Source: Clostridiales bacterium (GTDB taxonomy: Bacteria; Bacillota; Clostridia; Christensenellales; CAG-138). Taken from it: 64,000 nucleotides of DNA. This document shows positions 15,868 to 24,684 of the stretch, piece after piece; position 1 is the stretch's first letter, and the number at the start of each line of letters is the position of its first letter. The position numbers and the translations under genes are program-made. Below the pieces are notes generated by a model. It ran no database searches. It saw only the letters and a program-made list of their open reading frames with translations, and had not been told where the DNA came from. The stretch spans positions 1 to 64,000 of the forward strand of contig JAILRE010000057.1 of NCBI GenBank assembly GCA_024698505.1, in the 5' to 3' direction.

Positions 15868-17364
15868 ATGAACGAACAGAATTCCAAAAACGAGCAGGAA
15901 CTCGAAAAAACGAACGCCCTTGCCCTGGTCAGGGATCTGCTCCGCAGCTTCCGCAGGCTGTGGCTGCTCGTGCTTGCGCTGACGGTCGGCGTGGCCGCGC
16001 TGTTCTATTTCAGGACGACGAGCAGATACACGCCCCGATACGTCGCCGAGGTCACAGTCTCTGTCGAGCTCGTGAACGGCGGGACTTACGCCAACAGGAC
16101 GACCGCCGAGCAGATGGGCGCGATATTCCCCTACATACTGTCGAGCGGCGCGCTTTCCGACGTTATCGCCGCAGATATGGGCACGAAGGGCGTTCCCGGT
16201 TCCATTTGGGCGAACAACATTAAAGGAACGAACCTGCTTACGATAAGCGCGAGCTCATCGAATCCCGAGACCGCGTACAGGATAGTTCAGTCCGCTCTGA
16301 AGAGCTACCCCGAGGTAGCGCAGTACGTTGTCGGGCAGACCGCGTTCACCGTCATCGACGACGGGGGCATCCCCTCCGATACCGGCCGCACCGCGGTGGT
16401 GCGCGGATCGCTCAAAAAGGGCGCGCTGATAGGCCTTGCGATAGGCCTTGCGATAGTCGTGCTCCGCGCGCTCACGTTCCGCACCATCAGCTCCGAGGAG
16501 GAACTGAAATCCATTCTCAATGTCGACTGCCTCGGCACGCTCCCCGTTTGCAGCAGGAAGCACCGCAGGAAGGACGAGAGGAGCGAGATCAACATACTCT
16601 ACGACTCCAACAGGGGCAATTACATAGAGGCGATGCGCCTCATAAGGACAAGGCTCGAGCGCCGCATGGAGGACGGGAAGAAGGTCGTCATGGTGACGAG
16701 CTCCGTCGCGGGCGAGGGCAAATCCACCGTCGCGGCGAATCTTGCGATCTCTATGGCGCTGAAGGGCAAAAAGGTCATACTCGTCGACTGCGACCTGAGG
16801 AATCCTTCCGTCGGCAACATATTCGATCTTCGTGAAAGCTGCCCAGGCCTCGTCGCCGTTCTGGACGGCAAGGTCAGGCTGGAGGAAGCCTTGTATGAGA
16901 TCAGCAACGACGGCGAAAGGACGGGGCTCACGCTGCTGCCCGGCGCGGACAAGGCGTCCAACCTCGTCGAGATACTCGGCAGTCAGAAGATGAAGGATCT
17001 GATCGAAAGGCTAAAGGAAATGGCGGATATAGTCGTTCTCGATACGCCTCCCTCCGCTGTGCTCGTCGACGCGGCGATGCTCGTCAAACACGTCGATACG
17101 ATCGCCTACGTCATTATGTGCGATTACGCCAGAAGGCGCTACATAATGGACGGCGTTCAGGAGCTCTCCGGCAGCGGAACGCCCGTCGCCGGCTGCATAC
17201 TCAACGGCGGCAGAGCCCATTCGAGCGGCTACGGCTATTACGGCTACTACGGCAAGTACGGCTACGGCAAATACGGCTACGGCAAGTACGGCTACGGCAA
17301 GTACGGCTACGGCGGCTACGGCCACTACTACGGCTACGGAAGCGAAAACAAGAAAAAGAAATAA
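15868..17364 (+). CDS. Wzz/BY-kinase fusion with Tyr-Gly tail (second copy)
   Basis: This 498-residue protein has the same architecture as its upstream neighbour: a Wzz-like N-terminal part with two membrane helices (about residues 30-50 and 185-205) and a C-terminal BY-kinase. Walker A is TSSVAGEGKSTVAAN, Walker A' VILVDCDLRNP and Walker B IVVLDTPPSAVL. The tail contains 17 tyrosines in a pattern dominated by YGYGK units and ends in four lysines. The ATG at 15868 with GAGGAAG upstream is preferred to a GTG at 15856 that overlaps the previous stop. The two kinases differ clearly in the Wzz part, so they are not a recent duplication. They may form mixed rings or act on different polymers. Confidence 0.9.
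   Translation: MNEQNSKNEQELEKTNALALVRDLLRSFRRLWLLVLALTVGVAALFYFRTTSRYTPRYVAEVTVSVELVNGGTYANRTTAEQMGAIFPYILSSGALSDVIAADMGTKGVPGSIWANNIKGTNLLTISASSSNPETAYRIVQSALKSYPEVAQYVVGQTAFTVIDDGGIPSDTGRTAVVRGSLKKGALIGLAIGLAIVVLRALTFRTISSEEELKSILNVDCLGTLPVCSRKHRRKDERSEINILYDSNRGNYIEAMRLIRTRLERRMEDGKKVVMVTSSVAGEGKSTVAANLAISMALKGKKVILVDCDLRNPSVGNIFDLRESCPGLVAVLDGKVRLEEALYEISNDGERTGLTLLPGADKASNLVEILGSQKMKDLIERLKEMADIVVLDTPPSAVLVDAAMLVKHVDTIAYVIMCDYARRRYIMDGVQELSGSGTPVAGCILNGGRAHSSGYGYYGYYGKYGYGKYGYGKYGYGKYGYGGYGHYYGYGSENKKKK
17227..17340 (+). repeat. In-frame TACGGC repeat coding for the Tyr tail of kinase 2
   Basis: Near-identical 15 nt units (GGC-AAG/AAA-TAC-GGC-TAC, coding GKYGY) are repeated four times, flanked by irregular GYG units. 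It contains 17 tyrosines in 38 codons. Confidence 0.9.
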
Positions 17365-17401
17365 CAGCCAAGGAGCGGGAGAAGCCCCGGGGAGAGACTT
17401 T

Positions 17402-18076
17402 ATGGAAAAGGAAAACCGAAGCAATGGCAAAAGACCTGCCGCGCAGGGCTTCTATAACCGCGTCGTTAAGCGTTTCTTCGATATCGTGATTTCCGGCGCC
17501 GCTTTGATATTGCTTTCCCCGCTGATGCTGATAACCGCGATTCTCGTAAGGCTGACGTCCGAAGGCCCCGCTGTTTTCAAACAGAAGAGGCTCGGAAGAG
17601 GCGCCCGGGAATTCACCATCTACAAATTCCGCACTATGCGCGTCAACAGCGAGCATACCGGCTCCGGAGTTTACAGCGACAACAGCGATCCGCGAATGAC
17701 GGGGATCGGCAAGCTGCTCCGCAAGACCTCGATAGACGAGCTGCCGCAGCTTGTAAACATACTTCGCGGGGATATGTCCCTGATCGGTCCGAGGCCGCCT
17801 TTGACGTATCACCCCTGGCCGGTTGAGGAGTACACGAAGGAGCAGCTGAGGATGTTCGAGGTAAGGCCCGGCATCACCGGCTGGGCGCAGGTCCACGGCA
17901 GAAAGGACGTCGAGTGGCATAAGCGCATCGAACTCAACACGTGGTACGTCGATCACGTTTCCCTGCCCCTGGATATTAAGATACTGTTCGTAACGATAGG
18001 CAAGGTGTTCACCAACGCAGACAACGAAAACAAGGGCGCGACCGTCGTCAAGGACCAAAACACGACCGAAGGCTGA
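17402..18076 (+). CDS. Initiating sugar-phosphate transferase (PglC/WbaP C-terminal type)
   Basis: This 224-residue monotopic membrane enzyme transfers a sugar-1-phosphate from a nucleotide sugar to undecaprenyl phosphate, the first step of repeat-unit assembly. The start of the domain, KRFFDIVISGAALI, is a re-entrant membrane helix. It is followed by KQKRLGRGAREFTIYKFRTM, then DPRMTGIGKLLRKTSIDELP with the catalytic Asp-Glu pair, and MSLIGPRPP. The length fits the minimal PglC-like form without the extra four helices of WbaP. It lies 37 nt after the second kinase gene. The sugar used cannot be read from the sequence; galE and rfbA-D in the window show that UDP-Gal and dTDP-Rha are available. 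Confidence 0.94.
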   Translation: MEKENRSNGKRPAAQGFYNRVVKRFFDIVISGAALILLSPLMLITAILVRLTSEGPAVFKQKRLGRGAREFTIYKFRTMRVNSEHTGSGVYSDNSDPRMTGIGKLLRKTSIDELPQLVNILRGDMSLIGPRPPLTYHPWPVEEYTKEQLRMFEVRPGITGWAQVHGRKDVEWHKRIELNTWYVDHVSLPLDIKILFVTIGKVFTNADNENKGATVVKDQNTTEG

Positions 18077-18095
18077 TCAGCCGAAGGAGGCTTCT

Positions 18096-18932
18096 ATGCT
18101 GAAACTGATGTACATCACAAACAGGCCCGAGATCGCACAGATAGCGGAATCCGCGGGAGTGGACCGCATATTCGTCGATATGGAGTTCATCGGCAAGGAT
18201 GAGCGCCAGAAGGGCATGGATACCGTGAAGTCCCACCACACGGTGCAGGACGTTATCAACGTAAAGCAAAGCGTTGAAAGGGCGGAGGTGCTCGTCCGCA
18301 TAAACCCGATCCACGACGAGCTTCCGGACTATTTCTCCTCAAAGGACGAGATAAACGCCGTGGTCGCGGCGGGCGCGGATATAATAATGCTTCCGTTCTT
18401 CAAAACCGTGGACGAGGTAAAAACCTTCCTCCGCCTTGTGAACGGCAGAGCCAAAACGATGCTCCTGCTCGAAACGCCCGAGGCGGTCGAAGCGGTGGAT
18501 GAAATACTGAAGCTCCCCGGCATTGACGAGATACATATAGGCCTCAACGATCTCAGCATCGGCTACGGGCGCAAGTTCATGTTCGAACTCCTGGCCGACG
18601 GCACCGTGGAGCAGCTTTGCTTCAAATTCCGCAAAAAGGGCATCCCCTTCGGATTCGGCGGGATCGCTTCGGTCGGCAAGGGGATACTGCCTTCGGATTA
18701 CATAATAAAGGAGCATTACAGGCTCGGGTCGAGCTGCGTAATACTGTCAAGAAGCTTCTGCGACGTCACGAAGCTGCATCATATTGGAATCATCAACGCC
18801 ACGTTTATCAGGGGCGTGCGCAAGATACGCGACCTGGAGCGTGAGTGCGAAAAGCACAGCAGCTACTTCTTCGAGAACGAAAAGGAGCTCGTGCGCCTCG
18901 TAGATCTCATCAGCAAAGGAGTCGATCTATGA
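18096..18932 (+). CDS. HpcH/HpaI-family aldolase with altered active-site His
   Basis: This 278-residue TIM-barrel protein is of the HpcH/HpaI aldolase/citrate lyase family, which makes or cleaves 2-keto acids with a divalent metal. Metal ligands appear conserved in LLLETPEAVEAV and IHIGLNDLSIG. The usual D-x-E-H motif with the catalytic His reads VDMEFIGKDERQ here, so His is replaced by Phe. Chemistry may therefore differ from HpaI. The gene overlaps the following dehydrogenase by 4 nt (ATGA), so the two products probably act in one short pathway. Placement just after the initiating transferase suggests synthesis of an acidic substituent for the polysaccharide (inference). Confidence 0.82.
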   Translation: MLKLMYITNRPEIAQIAESAGVDRIFVDMEFIGKDERQKGMDTVKSHHTVQDVINVKQSVERAEVLVRINPIHDELPDYFSSKDEINAVVAAGADIIMLPFFKTVDEVKTFLRLVNGRAKTMLLLETPEAVEAVDEILKLPGIDEIHIGLNDLSIGYGRKFMFELLADGTVEQLCFKFRKKGIPFGFGGIASVGKGILPSDYIIKEHYRLGSSCVILSRSFCDVTKLHHIGIINATFIRGVRKIRDLERECEKHSSYFFENEKELVRLVDLISKGVDL

Positions 18933-19837
18933 ACCTGCTGATAACGGGCGCTTGGCAGGGCGCGAAGGAGCATATCGAAGAGCTTGCCGAGCGCGGGCAC
19001 GCTGTCTCGTTCCTTCAGCAGGAAAAGGACGCGCTCCCCTGCGAGCCCGAATGGGTGGAGGGCGTGGTCTGCAACGGATTGTTCCTTTATCACCCCATCG
19101 AGACGTTCCCGAATCTGCGCTTCATACAGCTCACCAGCGCCGGCTTCGACCGAGTCGACATGGACTGCGTGCTCGAGCGCGGGATAGAGATACACAACGC
19201 GAGGGGCGTTTACAGCATCCCCATGGCGGAATTCGCGGTTTCGGGAGTGCTGCAGCTCTATAAGCAGGCCGATTTCTTCAGGGAGAACCGGAAGGCCCGC
19301 AGATGGGAAAAGCATCGCGGCCTCGTCGAGCTTTACGGCAAGAAGGTCGTTATAATAGGATGCGGCAGCGTGGGCTCCGAGTGCGCGAAAAGGTTCCGCG
19401 CTTTCGGGTGCCGGGTCGTCGGCATCGACGTTTTCCCGAGGAAGGACGAAGCTTTCGACGCCATGCTCCCGCTTGAAAGCCTCGACGATATGCTGCCTGA
19501 AGCCGACGTGCTGCTTCTGACGGTCCCGCTTACGAAGGAAACGGAGCATCTTATGAACAGCCGCCGTCTGGGGCTGCTCAAAAAGACCGCGGTGGCGGTG
19601 AACATCTCCCGCGGGAAGGTGCTTGACGAACGCGCCCTTTGCGATATGCTCCTCGAGGGCGGCATCGCCGGAGCTGTTCTGGACGTTTTCGAGACCGAAC
19701 CACTCCCCGAGGATTCGCCCCTCTGGGACGCGCCGAACCTTATCGTCACCCCGCATAACAGCTTTGTCGGCGACGGGAACGGGGAGAGGCTGAATGGGTG
19801 CATCTTTGATAATCTTGACAGCGGAGTATTAATATGA
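18929..19837 (+). CDS. D-isomer-specific 2-hydroxyacid dehydrogenase
   Basis: This 302-residue NAD-dependent dehydrogenase reduces 2-keto acids to 2-hydroxy acids or the reverse. The nucleotide-binding motif VVIIGCGSVGSECAKRFRAF, the arginine in VNISRGKV, the Glu of DVFETEPLP, and the catalytic His in VTPHNSF are all present. The ATG at 18929 overlaps the aldolase stop; longer in-frame starts inside the aldolase gene are not needed. The C-terminus ends a little early (NLDSGVLI) compared with relatives, but all catalytic parts are there. It probably reduces the product of the preceding aldolase. Confidence 0.9.
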   Translation: MNLLITGAWQGAKEHIEELAERGHAVSFLQQEKDALPCEPEWVEGVVCNGLFLYHPIETFPNLRFIQLTSAGFDRVDMDCVLERGIEIHNARGVYSIPMAEFAVSGVLQLYKQADFFRENRKARRWEKHRGLVELYGKKVVIIGCGSVGSECAKRFRAFGCRVVGIDVFPRKDEAFDAMLPLESLDDMLPEADVLLLTVPLTKETEHLMNSRRLGLLKKTAVAVNISRGKVLDERALCDMLLEGGIAGAVLDVFETEPLPEDSPLWDAPNLIVTPHNSFVGDGNGERLNGCIFDNLDSGVLI

Positions 19838-20081
19838 TCAGAAGGCTAAAAACGGTCCTATCAGGAATCACCAGCCGAATAGGCGAGAACCATTTAAGGC
19901 ATGTCCACAACAGGATGGCTTTATCCAGTTTAAGTGAGCATGATTGTTGGCTGGCAGATTACTTCAGGCAGGGGATGGCGCGACACAGCAAATAAGTACT
20001 TTAGAGAGTGGATATAGTACGCTCCATGAAATAGTTGCTTTTAGAAAATGGTGCGAAGAAATAGAATACAGAGATGAATGA
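19834..20081 (+). pseudogene. Small frameshifted gene or remnant
   Basis: An ATG overlapping the previous stop opens a 53-codon frame (19834-19995) beginning MIRRLKTVLSGITSRIGE. A second frame, open from 19944, continues past this stop through ISTLESGYSTLHEIVAF to a TGA at 20079-20081, which overlaps the ATG of the next gene (20074). Overlaps at both ends suggest that one gene once filled the space and has lost or gained a base between 19944 and 19992. I do not recognise the family. Base composition changes here from GC-rich to more AT-rich, so it lies at the edge of an imported block. Confidence 0.45.
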
Positions 20082-21624
20082 TTGGAAAGAAAAAATCTAC
20101 ACATACGGATATCTCCTGACGAATGACGCGGAGACGGCGCTTTCTCGTCTTCCGATGTTGAACGGATGGCGTCGGGAGCAGATCGGCGGATTCACCCTGT
20201 TTGTTCATCCGGAGCAGAAGTTCTATTGCTTCAAGACCGATGAACGGGTTTACCTGCTCGTCGGACATGCGTACGAGCCGTTCTCTATGAAGTCGGATGA
20301 AAACGACATTTTGGAGCAGCTTGCATCTCTTGAACTCGGATCGGAAGCATACAGGGATTCTTTCGATCGGCTTACCGGCGTTTTCTTTTACGCGGTCATC
20401 GAAGACGGTTCCGTTACTGCGACCTGCGACTGCGCGGGTATGCTTGGCGCAAACTATGCGTTGATCGGCGGCGCTACAGTATTCTGCGCATACAGCCGGA
20501 TGATAGCGGATATCTACGGTCTGAATGAGGATCCGTACGTTTCAAAGCTGAAAAGATCGAGGTTGTTTCACTGGTACGGATGGTATCTGCCGGGAGATCT
20601 GACTCCGTATCCGGAGGTAAAACGTATAATTCCGAATACGGAAGTTCGGATCGATGATACTTGTACGATCAACAGATTCTATCCGCGAAAGGCATATTCG
20701 GAGGTCAGCGAAAAGGATTATGACGCACTGGCAGCCAGGATCTGTTCGATAATGAACAACAATCTGAGATTGATCGCAAAGAAATGGGCCGACCCGTCGA
20801 TATCTCTTACGGGCGGCACCGACAGCAAAACAACTCTTGCATGCGCAAAGGGCGTGCAGGAAAGATTCTCCTATTTCAGTTATATTTCCCTCCCGCGCGA
20901 GGAGACCGACGCTTTGGCCGCTAAAAGAATCTGCGAATCGCTCGGGCTCGATCATAGGATCTACCGGATAGATACGGAGCCTTCTCATCACGAGGATTAC
21001 AAGGAGGTTTCCGATCTTCTTGAACGGCATTATGCTTTCCTGGGCAAGGCGAATTCGAACGATATCTGCAAAAGAATAGCGCTGAAAGAACAGTTCGAAT
21101 TCGACGTCGAAGTGAAATCCTGGGTCTCGGAAGTGGCAAGGGCGAGCCGATACAAAAAATACGGCAGAAAGTCTTTTCCGAAGAAGATCCGCCCGCGCAT
21201 GCTGACTTCGATGTACAAGCTTTTTGCGTTCGATCGCGGCAACGCGGTTAGGACGGATAAAAGATTCAGAGCATATCTGGCCGATTCCGGACTCAGCCGG
21301 GCAATTGGTGAAACCGGCTACCCCTGGACAGAGTTCTTCGTTTGGGAGATAGTGTTCGGAGGCTGGGGAAGCCTTGCTTTGACCGGAGAGCATATGCTGA
21401 CGAACGAGATAACGGTGCCATATAACAACAGGGCTCTTCTGGATATGATGCTCCGTACGCCTCTTGAAAAAAGGATACACGACGATCTTCATAAGGACAT
21501 GATCCGCCTTATGGATGATCGTATCGAGAAGCTCGGCATCCACGTTGTAAACGGGAACGAAACCAAAACTCGCGAATTTTTGGAACGCGCATATTTTAGC
21601 TTGAATAATCTGCTTCCCTGGTAA
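20074..21624 (+). CDS. Asparagine-synthase-like protein
   Basis: This 516-residue protein has the layout of an asparagine synthase relative: an N-terminal half resembling the glutaminase fold (about residues 1-190) and a C-terminal PP-loop ATPase half. The ATP-binding loop reads SLTGGTDSKTTL in place of SGGxDS, and WEIVFGGWGSLAL lies further down. The N-terminus does not begin with Met-Cys, so the glutamine-hydrolysing Cys is missing and ammonia or another amine must be the nucleophile. Related proteins occur in polysaccharide and peptide-modification clusters, where they may amidate uronic acids. Codon use is more AT-rich than upstream. Its exact substrate is unknown. Confidence 0.72.
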   Translation: MNDWKEKIYTYGYLLTNDAETALSRLPMLNGWRREQIGGFTLFVHPEQKFYCFKTDERVYLLVGHAYEPFSMKSDENDILEQLASLELGSEAYRDSFDRLTGVFFYAVIEDGSVTATCDCAGMLGANYALIGGATVFCAYSRMIADIYGLNEDPYVSKLKRSRLFHWYGWYLPGDLTPYPEVKRIIPNTEVRIDDTCTINRFYPRKAYSEVSEKDYDALAARICSIMNNNLRLIAKKWADPSISLTGGTDSKTTLACAKGVQERFSYFSYISLPREETDALAAKRICESLGLDHRIYRIDTEPSHHEDYKEVSDLLERHYAFLGKANSNDICKRIALKEQFEFDVEVKSWVSEVARASRYKKYGRKSFPKKIRPRMLTSMYKLFAFDRGNAVRTDKRFRAYLADSGLSRAIGETGYPWTEFFVWEIVFGGWGSLALTGEHMLTNEITVPYNNRALLDMMLRTPLEKRIHDDLHKDMIRLMDDRIEKLGIHVVNGNETKTREFLERAYFSLNNLLPW

Positions 21625-21660
21625 CGGGAACAGAACGAGTGACCAGAAGGAGTATTTCTT

Positions 21661-22791
21661 ATGAAGATCCTCTACACCGCAACCGTATTGAGCCACATCT
21701 GCCAGTTCCATCTGCCGCACATGAAGATGCTGCAGGAGAAGGGCTGGGAGGTCCACGTAGCCGCGCACGACAACCTCGCCGTCAAAAACGGCCTTGCGCT
21801 CAAATACTGCGATAAGTTCATAGAGATGCCCTTTGACCGCTCTCCCAAGAGCCCGAACAACGTGAAGGCGTATAAAAAGCTCAAGGAGCTGCTCGCAAAG
21901 GAGCATTATGACGTGATCCTCTGCAATACTCCCATGGGCGGCGTCGTCACGAGGCTCGCGGCTAAAAAGGCGAGGAAGCAGGGTACGAAGGTCATTTACA
22001 TGGCGCACGGCTTCCATTTCTTCAAGGGTGCGCCGAAGACAGGATGGCTGATCTATTATCCGATAGAGAAGCACATGGCGAAATACTGCGACCTGATAAT
22101 CACCGTCAACGAGGAGGACTACGCGCTTGCGAAGGAGCGCTTCGGGAACCGCACGAGGATAGCGCATATCCACGGAGTCGGCGTCGACGAGGAGCGTTAC
22201 CATCCCGCGTCCGAGGCCGAACAGCGCGCTATGCGCGAGGCGGAGGGCCTTTCCCCGGACGATTTCGTTATACTCTGCACCGGCGAGCTGAACGGGAACA
22301 AGAATCAGAAGACGCTCGTTTCCGCCGCCGCGCAGCTTAAGGACAGGATACCCGGCCTCAAGGTGCTGCTTGCGGGCAACGGCCCCTCGGAGCAGGAGCT
22401 TCGCGCACAGATAGCTTCCCTGGGCCTGCAGGATACGGTCAGGCTCCTCGGCTACCGCACAGATCTTGAACGCGTGACGCCGGCGGTCGATCTCGTCGTC
22501 TCGTGCAGCTTCCGCGAGGGGATGCCCCTCAATATTATCGAGGCGATGCTTTGCAAAAAGCCCGTCGTGGCCTCGCATAACCGCGGGCACGACGAACTGG
22601 TCGAGGACGGCAGGACGGGGTATCTGGTGGATCCCGATGACGTCGACGGATTTGCGGACGCGATCGCGGAGCTCGCCGCAAACCCCGAAGAAAGAACGTC
22701 GTTCGGCGAGAGCGCATTTGAAAGGGCAATACCGTATTCCGTCGGCGAGGTCAAGCGGGAGCTTGGAGAGATCCTGACAGAGTCGGCGTGA
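21661..22791 (+). CDS. Glycosyltransferase family 4 (EpsD-like)
   Basis: This 376-residue GT-B fold glycosyltransferase has an N-terminal acceptor domain beginning MKILYTATVLSHICQFHLPH, the AHGFHFFKGAPK segment seen in EpsD-like enzymes, and a C-terminal donor domain with the E-x7-E motif in REGMPLNIIEAMLCKKPVV. It adds a sugar from a nucleotide donor to the lipid-linked chain on the cytoplasmic side. The GC-rich composition of this gene is closer to the 11-18 kb part than to its immediate neighbours. The ribosome site AAGGAG precedes the ATG. The sugar specificity cannot be inferred. Confidence 0.9.
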   Translation: MKILYTATVLSHICQFHLPHMKMLQEKGWEVHVAAHDNLAVKNGLALKYCDKFIEMPFDRSPKSPNNVKAYKKLKELLAKEHYDVILCNTPMGGVVTRLAAKKARKQGTKVIYMAHGFHFFKGAPKTGWLIYYPIEKHMAKYCDLIITVNEEDYALAKERFGNRTRIAHIHGVGVDEERYHPASEAEQRAMREAEGLSPDDFVILCTGELNGNKNQKTLVSAAAQLKDRIPGLKVLLAGNGPSEQELRAQIASLGLQDTVRLLGYRTDLERVTPAVDLVVSCSFREGMPLNIIEAMLCKKPVVASHNRGHDELVEDGRTGYLVDPDDVDGFADAIAELAANPEERTSFGESAFERAIPYSVGEVKRELGEILTESA

Positions 22792-22857
22792 TACCACAAG
22801 AAAGACAAAAAAACCAATTGTTTTAAACTATTTTCAGAGTCTGAGAAAGGACAGCGT

Positions 22858-24684
22858 ATGCAGGCAATTATACTGGCAGCCGGTATGGGGAAGCGAATGA
22901 AAGAGCTAACTGCCAATCGAACAAAATGTATGGTAGAGGTCAACGGAGTCCGTTTGATAGACAGGATGCTGCGTCAGCTGGATGGGCGAGGCCTCACCAG
23001 GATCGTCATAGTGGTTGGATATGCGGGGCAGGACCTTATGGATCATGTGAATTCTCTGAAGGTCGGTACACCGATCACGTTTGTTGAGAATCCGATCTAT
23101 GATCGAACCAATAATATCTACTCTCTGAAGCTTGCAAAGGACTACCTCTGCCTTGAGGATACGCTTTTGTTTGAATCCGATATCATATTTGAGGATGCAG
23201 TGCTGGACGAACTGTTAAACGATCCGAGGCCGACGCTTGCTTTAGTTGACAAGTATGAGAGTTGGATGGACGGTACATGTGTAAAAATCAACACGGACGA
23301 TACGATATCGTCATTCGTTCCGGGCAGGCAGTTTACATTCGAGGAAATACCGGAGTATTATAAGACTGTCAACATTTATAAGTTCAGTAAGGACTTTTCC
23401 GTTCATCAATACGTGCCTTTCCTTGAAGCGTACGTTGAAGCGCTCGGCAACAATGAGTATTATGAGCAGGTGCTGCGCGTCATCACGATGCTGGATGGTT
23501 CCGAGCTCCGCGCGAAAAGACTGAATGGTGAAAAATGGTACGAGATCGACGATATCCAGGATCTCGATATAGCCGAGTCCATGTTCAATCCGGATGAAGA
23601 TGAGAAGCTTCGTATGCTGCAAGGCAGATACGGAGGTTATTGGCGTTATCCGGATATGATAGACTTCTGTTATTTGGTTAATCCGTTTTTTCCTCCAAAG
23701 AGGATGATGGACGAAATCAAGGCAAATTTCGAAATTCTGCTGACCCAGTATCCCTCCGGGATGCGTGTGAATTCGCTGCTGGCAGCAAAGGATTTCTGCG
23801 TGAGCCGGGATCAGATCGTCGTCGGCAACGGAGCTGCGGAGCTTATCAAATCATGGATGTCGCAGCTTAAAGGGAGGATCGGCATAATCCGGCCTACGTT
23901 TGAGGAATACGGCCACAGATACGATCCTGAGCAGACGGTCGTTTTTCATCCGGATGATCCCGACTTCTCCTATACAGCGGAAGATCTGATCGGATTTTTC
24001 GGGAAAAACACGGTGGAAACGCTTATCGTTATTAACCCCGATAATCCGAGCGGCAACTATCTTCCTAAAGCGGACTTATTAAAACTTGTCCGTTGGACAA
24101 AGGATCGCGGAATGGATCTGTTAATAGACGAATCTTTTGCGGACTTTGCAGACGAACCCGACAATTCCATGCTTGACAGACAGCTGCTGAGGGAAAACGA
24201 GCATCTGTACGTCATGAAGAGCATATCCAAGTCTTATGGAGTGCCCGGATTGAGGCTTGGGATACTTGCATCGGGCAACGTAAAAAGGATCGCGGAAATG
24301 AAAAAGGACGTTGCGATTTGGAATATCAATTCCTTCGCCGAATTCTATCTTCAGATAGAAGAGAAGTATAAAAAAGATTACGTGGCTGCAATGGACATGA
24401 TCCGCAGTGAAAGGGAGCGTTTCATTAATGAATTGCAAAAAAACCGGCTGCTGCGGGTCGTACCGTCTCAAGCGAATTACCTGATGGTGGAGATTCGGGG
24501 AATTATCAGCGCGTCAGAGCTTGCGAAACGTCTGTTGATCAGGCATCATTTACTTGTTAAGGATCTTACTGAAAAGGTCGGCAGACAGTATCTGAGGATC
24601 GCGATCAGAAACAAAGCGGATAACGATCGGCTGATTTACGCTATGAACAGTGAATTGATACCAATTGCCAAGGAGCGTATTTGA
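22858..24684 (+). CDS. Nucleotidyltransferase-PLP enzyme fusion (LicC/PntC-like + CobD/HisC-like)
   Basis: This 608-residue two-domain enzyme. Residues 1 to about 245 form a nucleotidyltransferase with LAAGMGKRMKELT, TKCMVEV, the metal-binding Asp in FESDIIFED and the YEIDDIQDLDIAE segment typical of LicC/PntC-like cytidylyltransferases. Residues from about 255 form a fold-type I PLP enzyme related to histidinol-phosphate aminotransferase and threonine-phosphate decarboxylase: NPDNPSGNY, DESFADFAD, the PLP Lys in SISKSYGVPGLRLG and the carboxylate-binding Arg in YLRIAIRNK. A reasonable model is that the PLP half makes a phospho-amino-alcohol (for example phosphoethanolamine from phosphoserine) and the other half activates it with CTP. 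LicD genes nearby support this. The cyclodeaminase-family gene overlaps the stop (TGATG). Confidence 0.85.
   Translation: MQAIILAAGMGKRMKELTANRTKCMVEVNGVRLIDRMLRQLDGRGLTRIVIVVGYAGQDLMDHVNSLKVGTPITFVENPIYDRTNNIYSLKLAKDYLCLEDTLLFESDIIFEDAVLDELLNDPRPTLALVDKYESWMDGTCVKINTDDTISSFVPGRQFTFEEIPEYYKTVNIYKFSKDFSVHQYVPFLEAYVEALGNNEYYEQVLRVITMLDGSELRAKRLNGEKWYEIDDIQDLDIAESMFNPDEDEKLRMLQGRYGGYWRYPDMIDFCYLVNPFFPPKRMMDEIKANFEILLTQYPSGMRVNSLLAAKDFCVSRDQIVVGNGAAELIKSWMSQLKGRIGIIRPTFEEYGHRYDPEQTVVFHPDDPDFSYTAEDLIGFFGKNTVETLIVINPDNPSGNYLPKADLLKLVRWTKDRGMDLLIDESFADFADEPDNSMLDRQLLRENEHLYVMKSISKSYGVPGLRLGILASGNVKRIAEMKKDVAIWNINSFAEFYLQIEEKYKKDYVAAMDMIRSERERFINELQKNRLLRVVPSQANYLMVEIRGIISASELAKRLLIRHHLLVKDLTEKVGRQYLRIAIRNKADNDRLIYAMNSELIPIAKERI

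Noticed and set aside
20542..22797. 751-codon open frame on the minus strand
   Set aside because: It covers two convincing plus-strand genes (asparagine-synthase-like and GT4) and the gap between them, and the protein has no recognisable domain.
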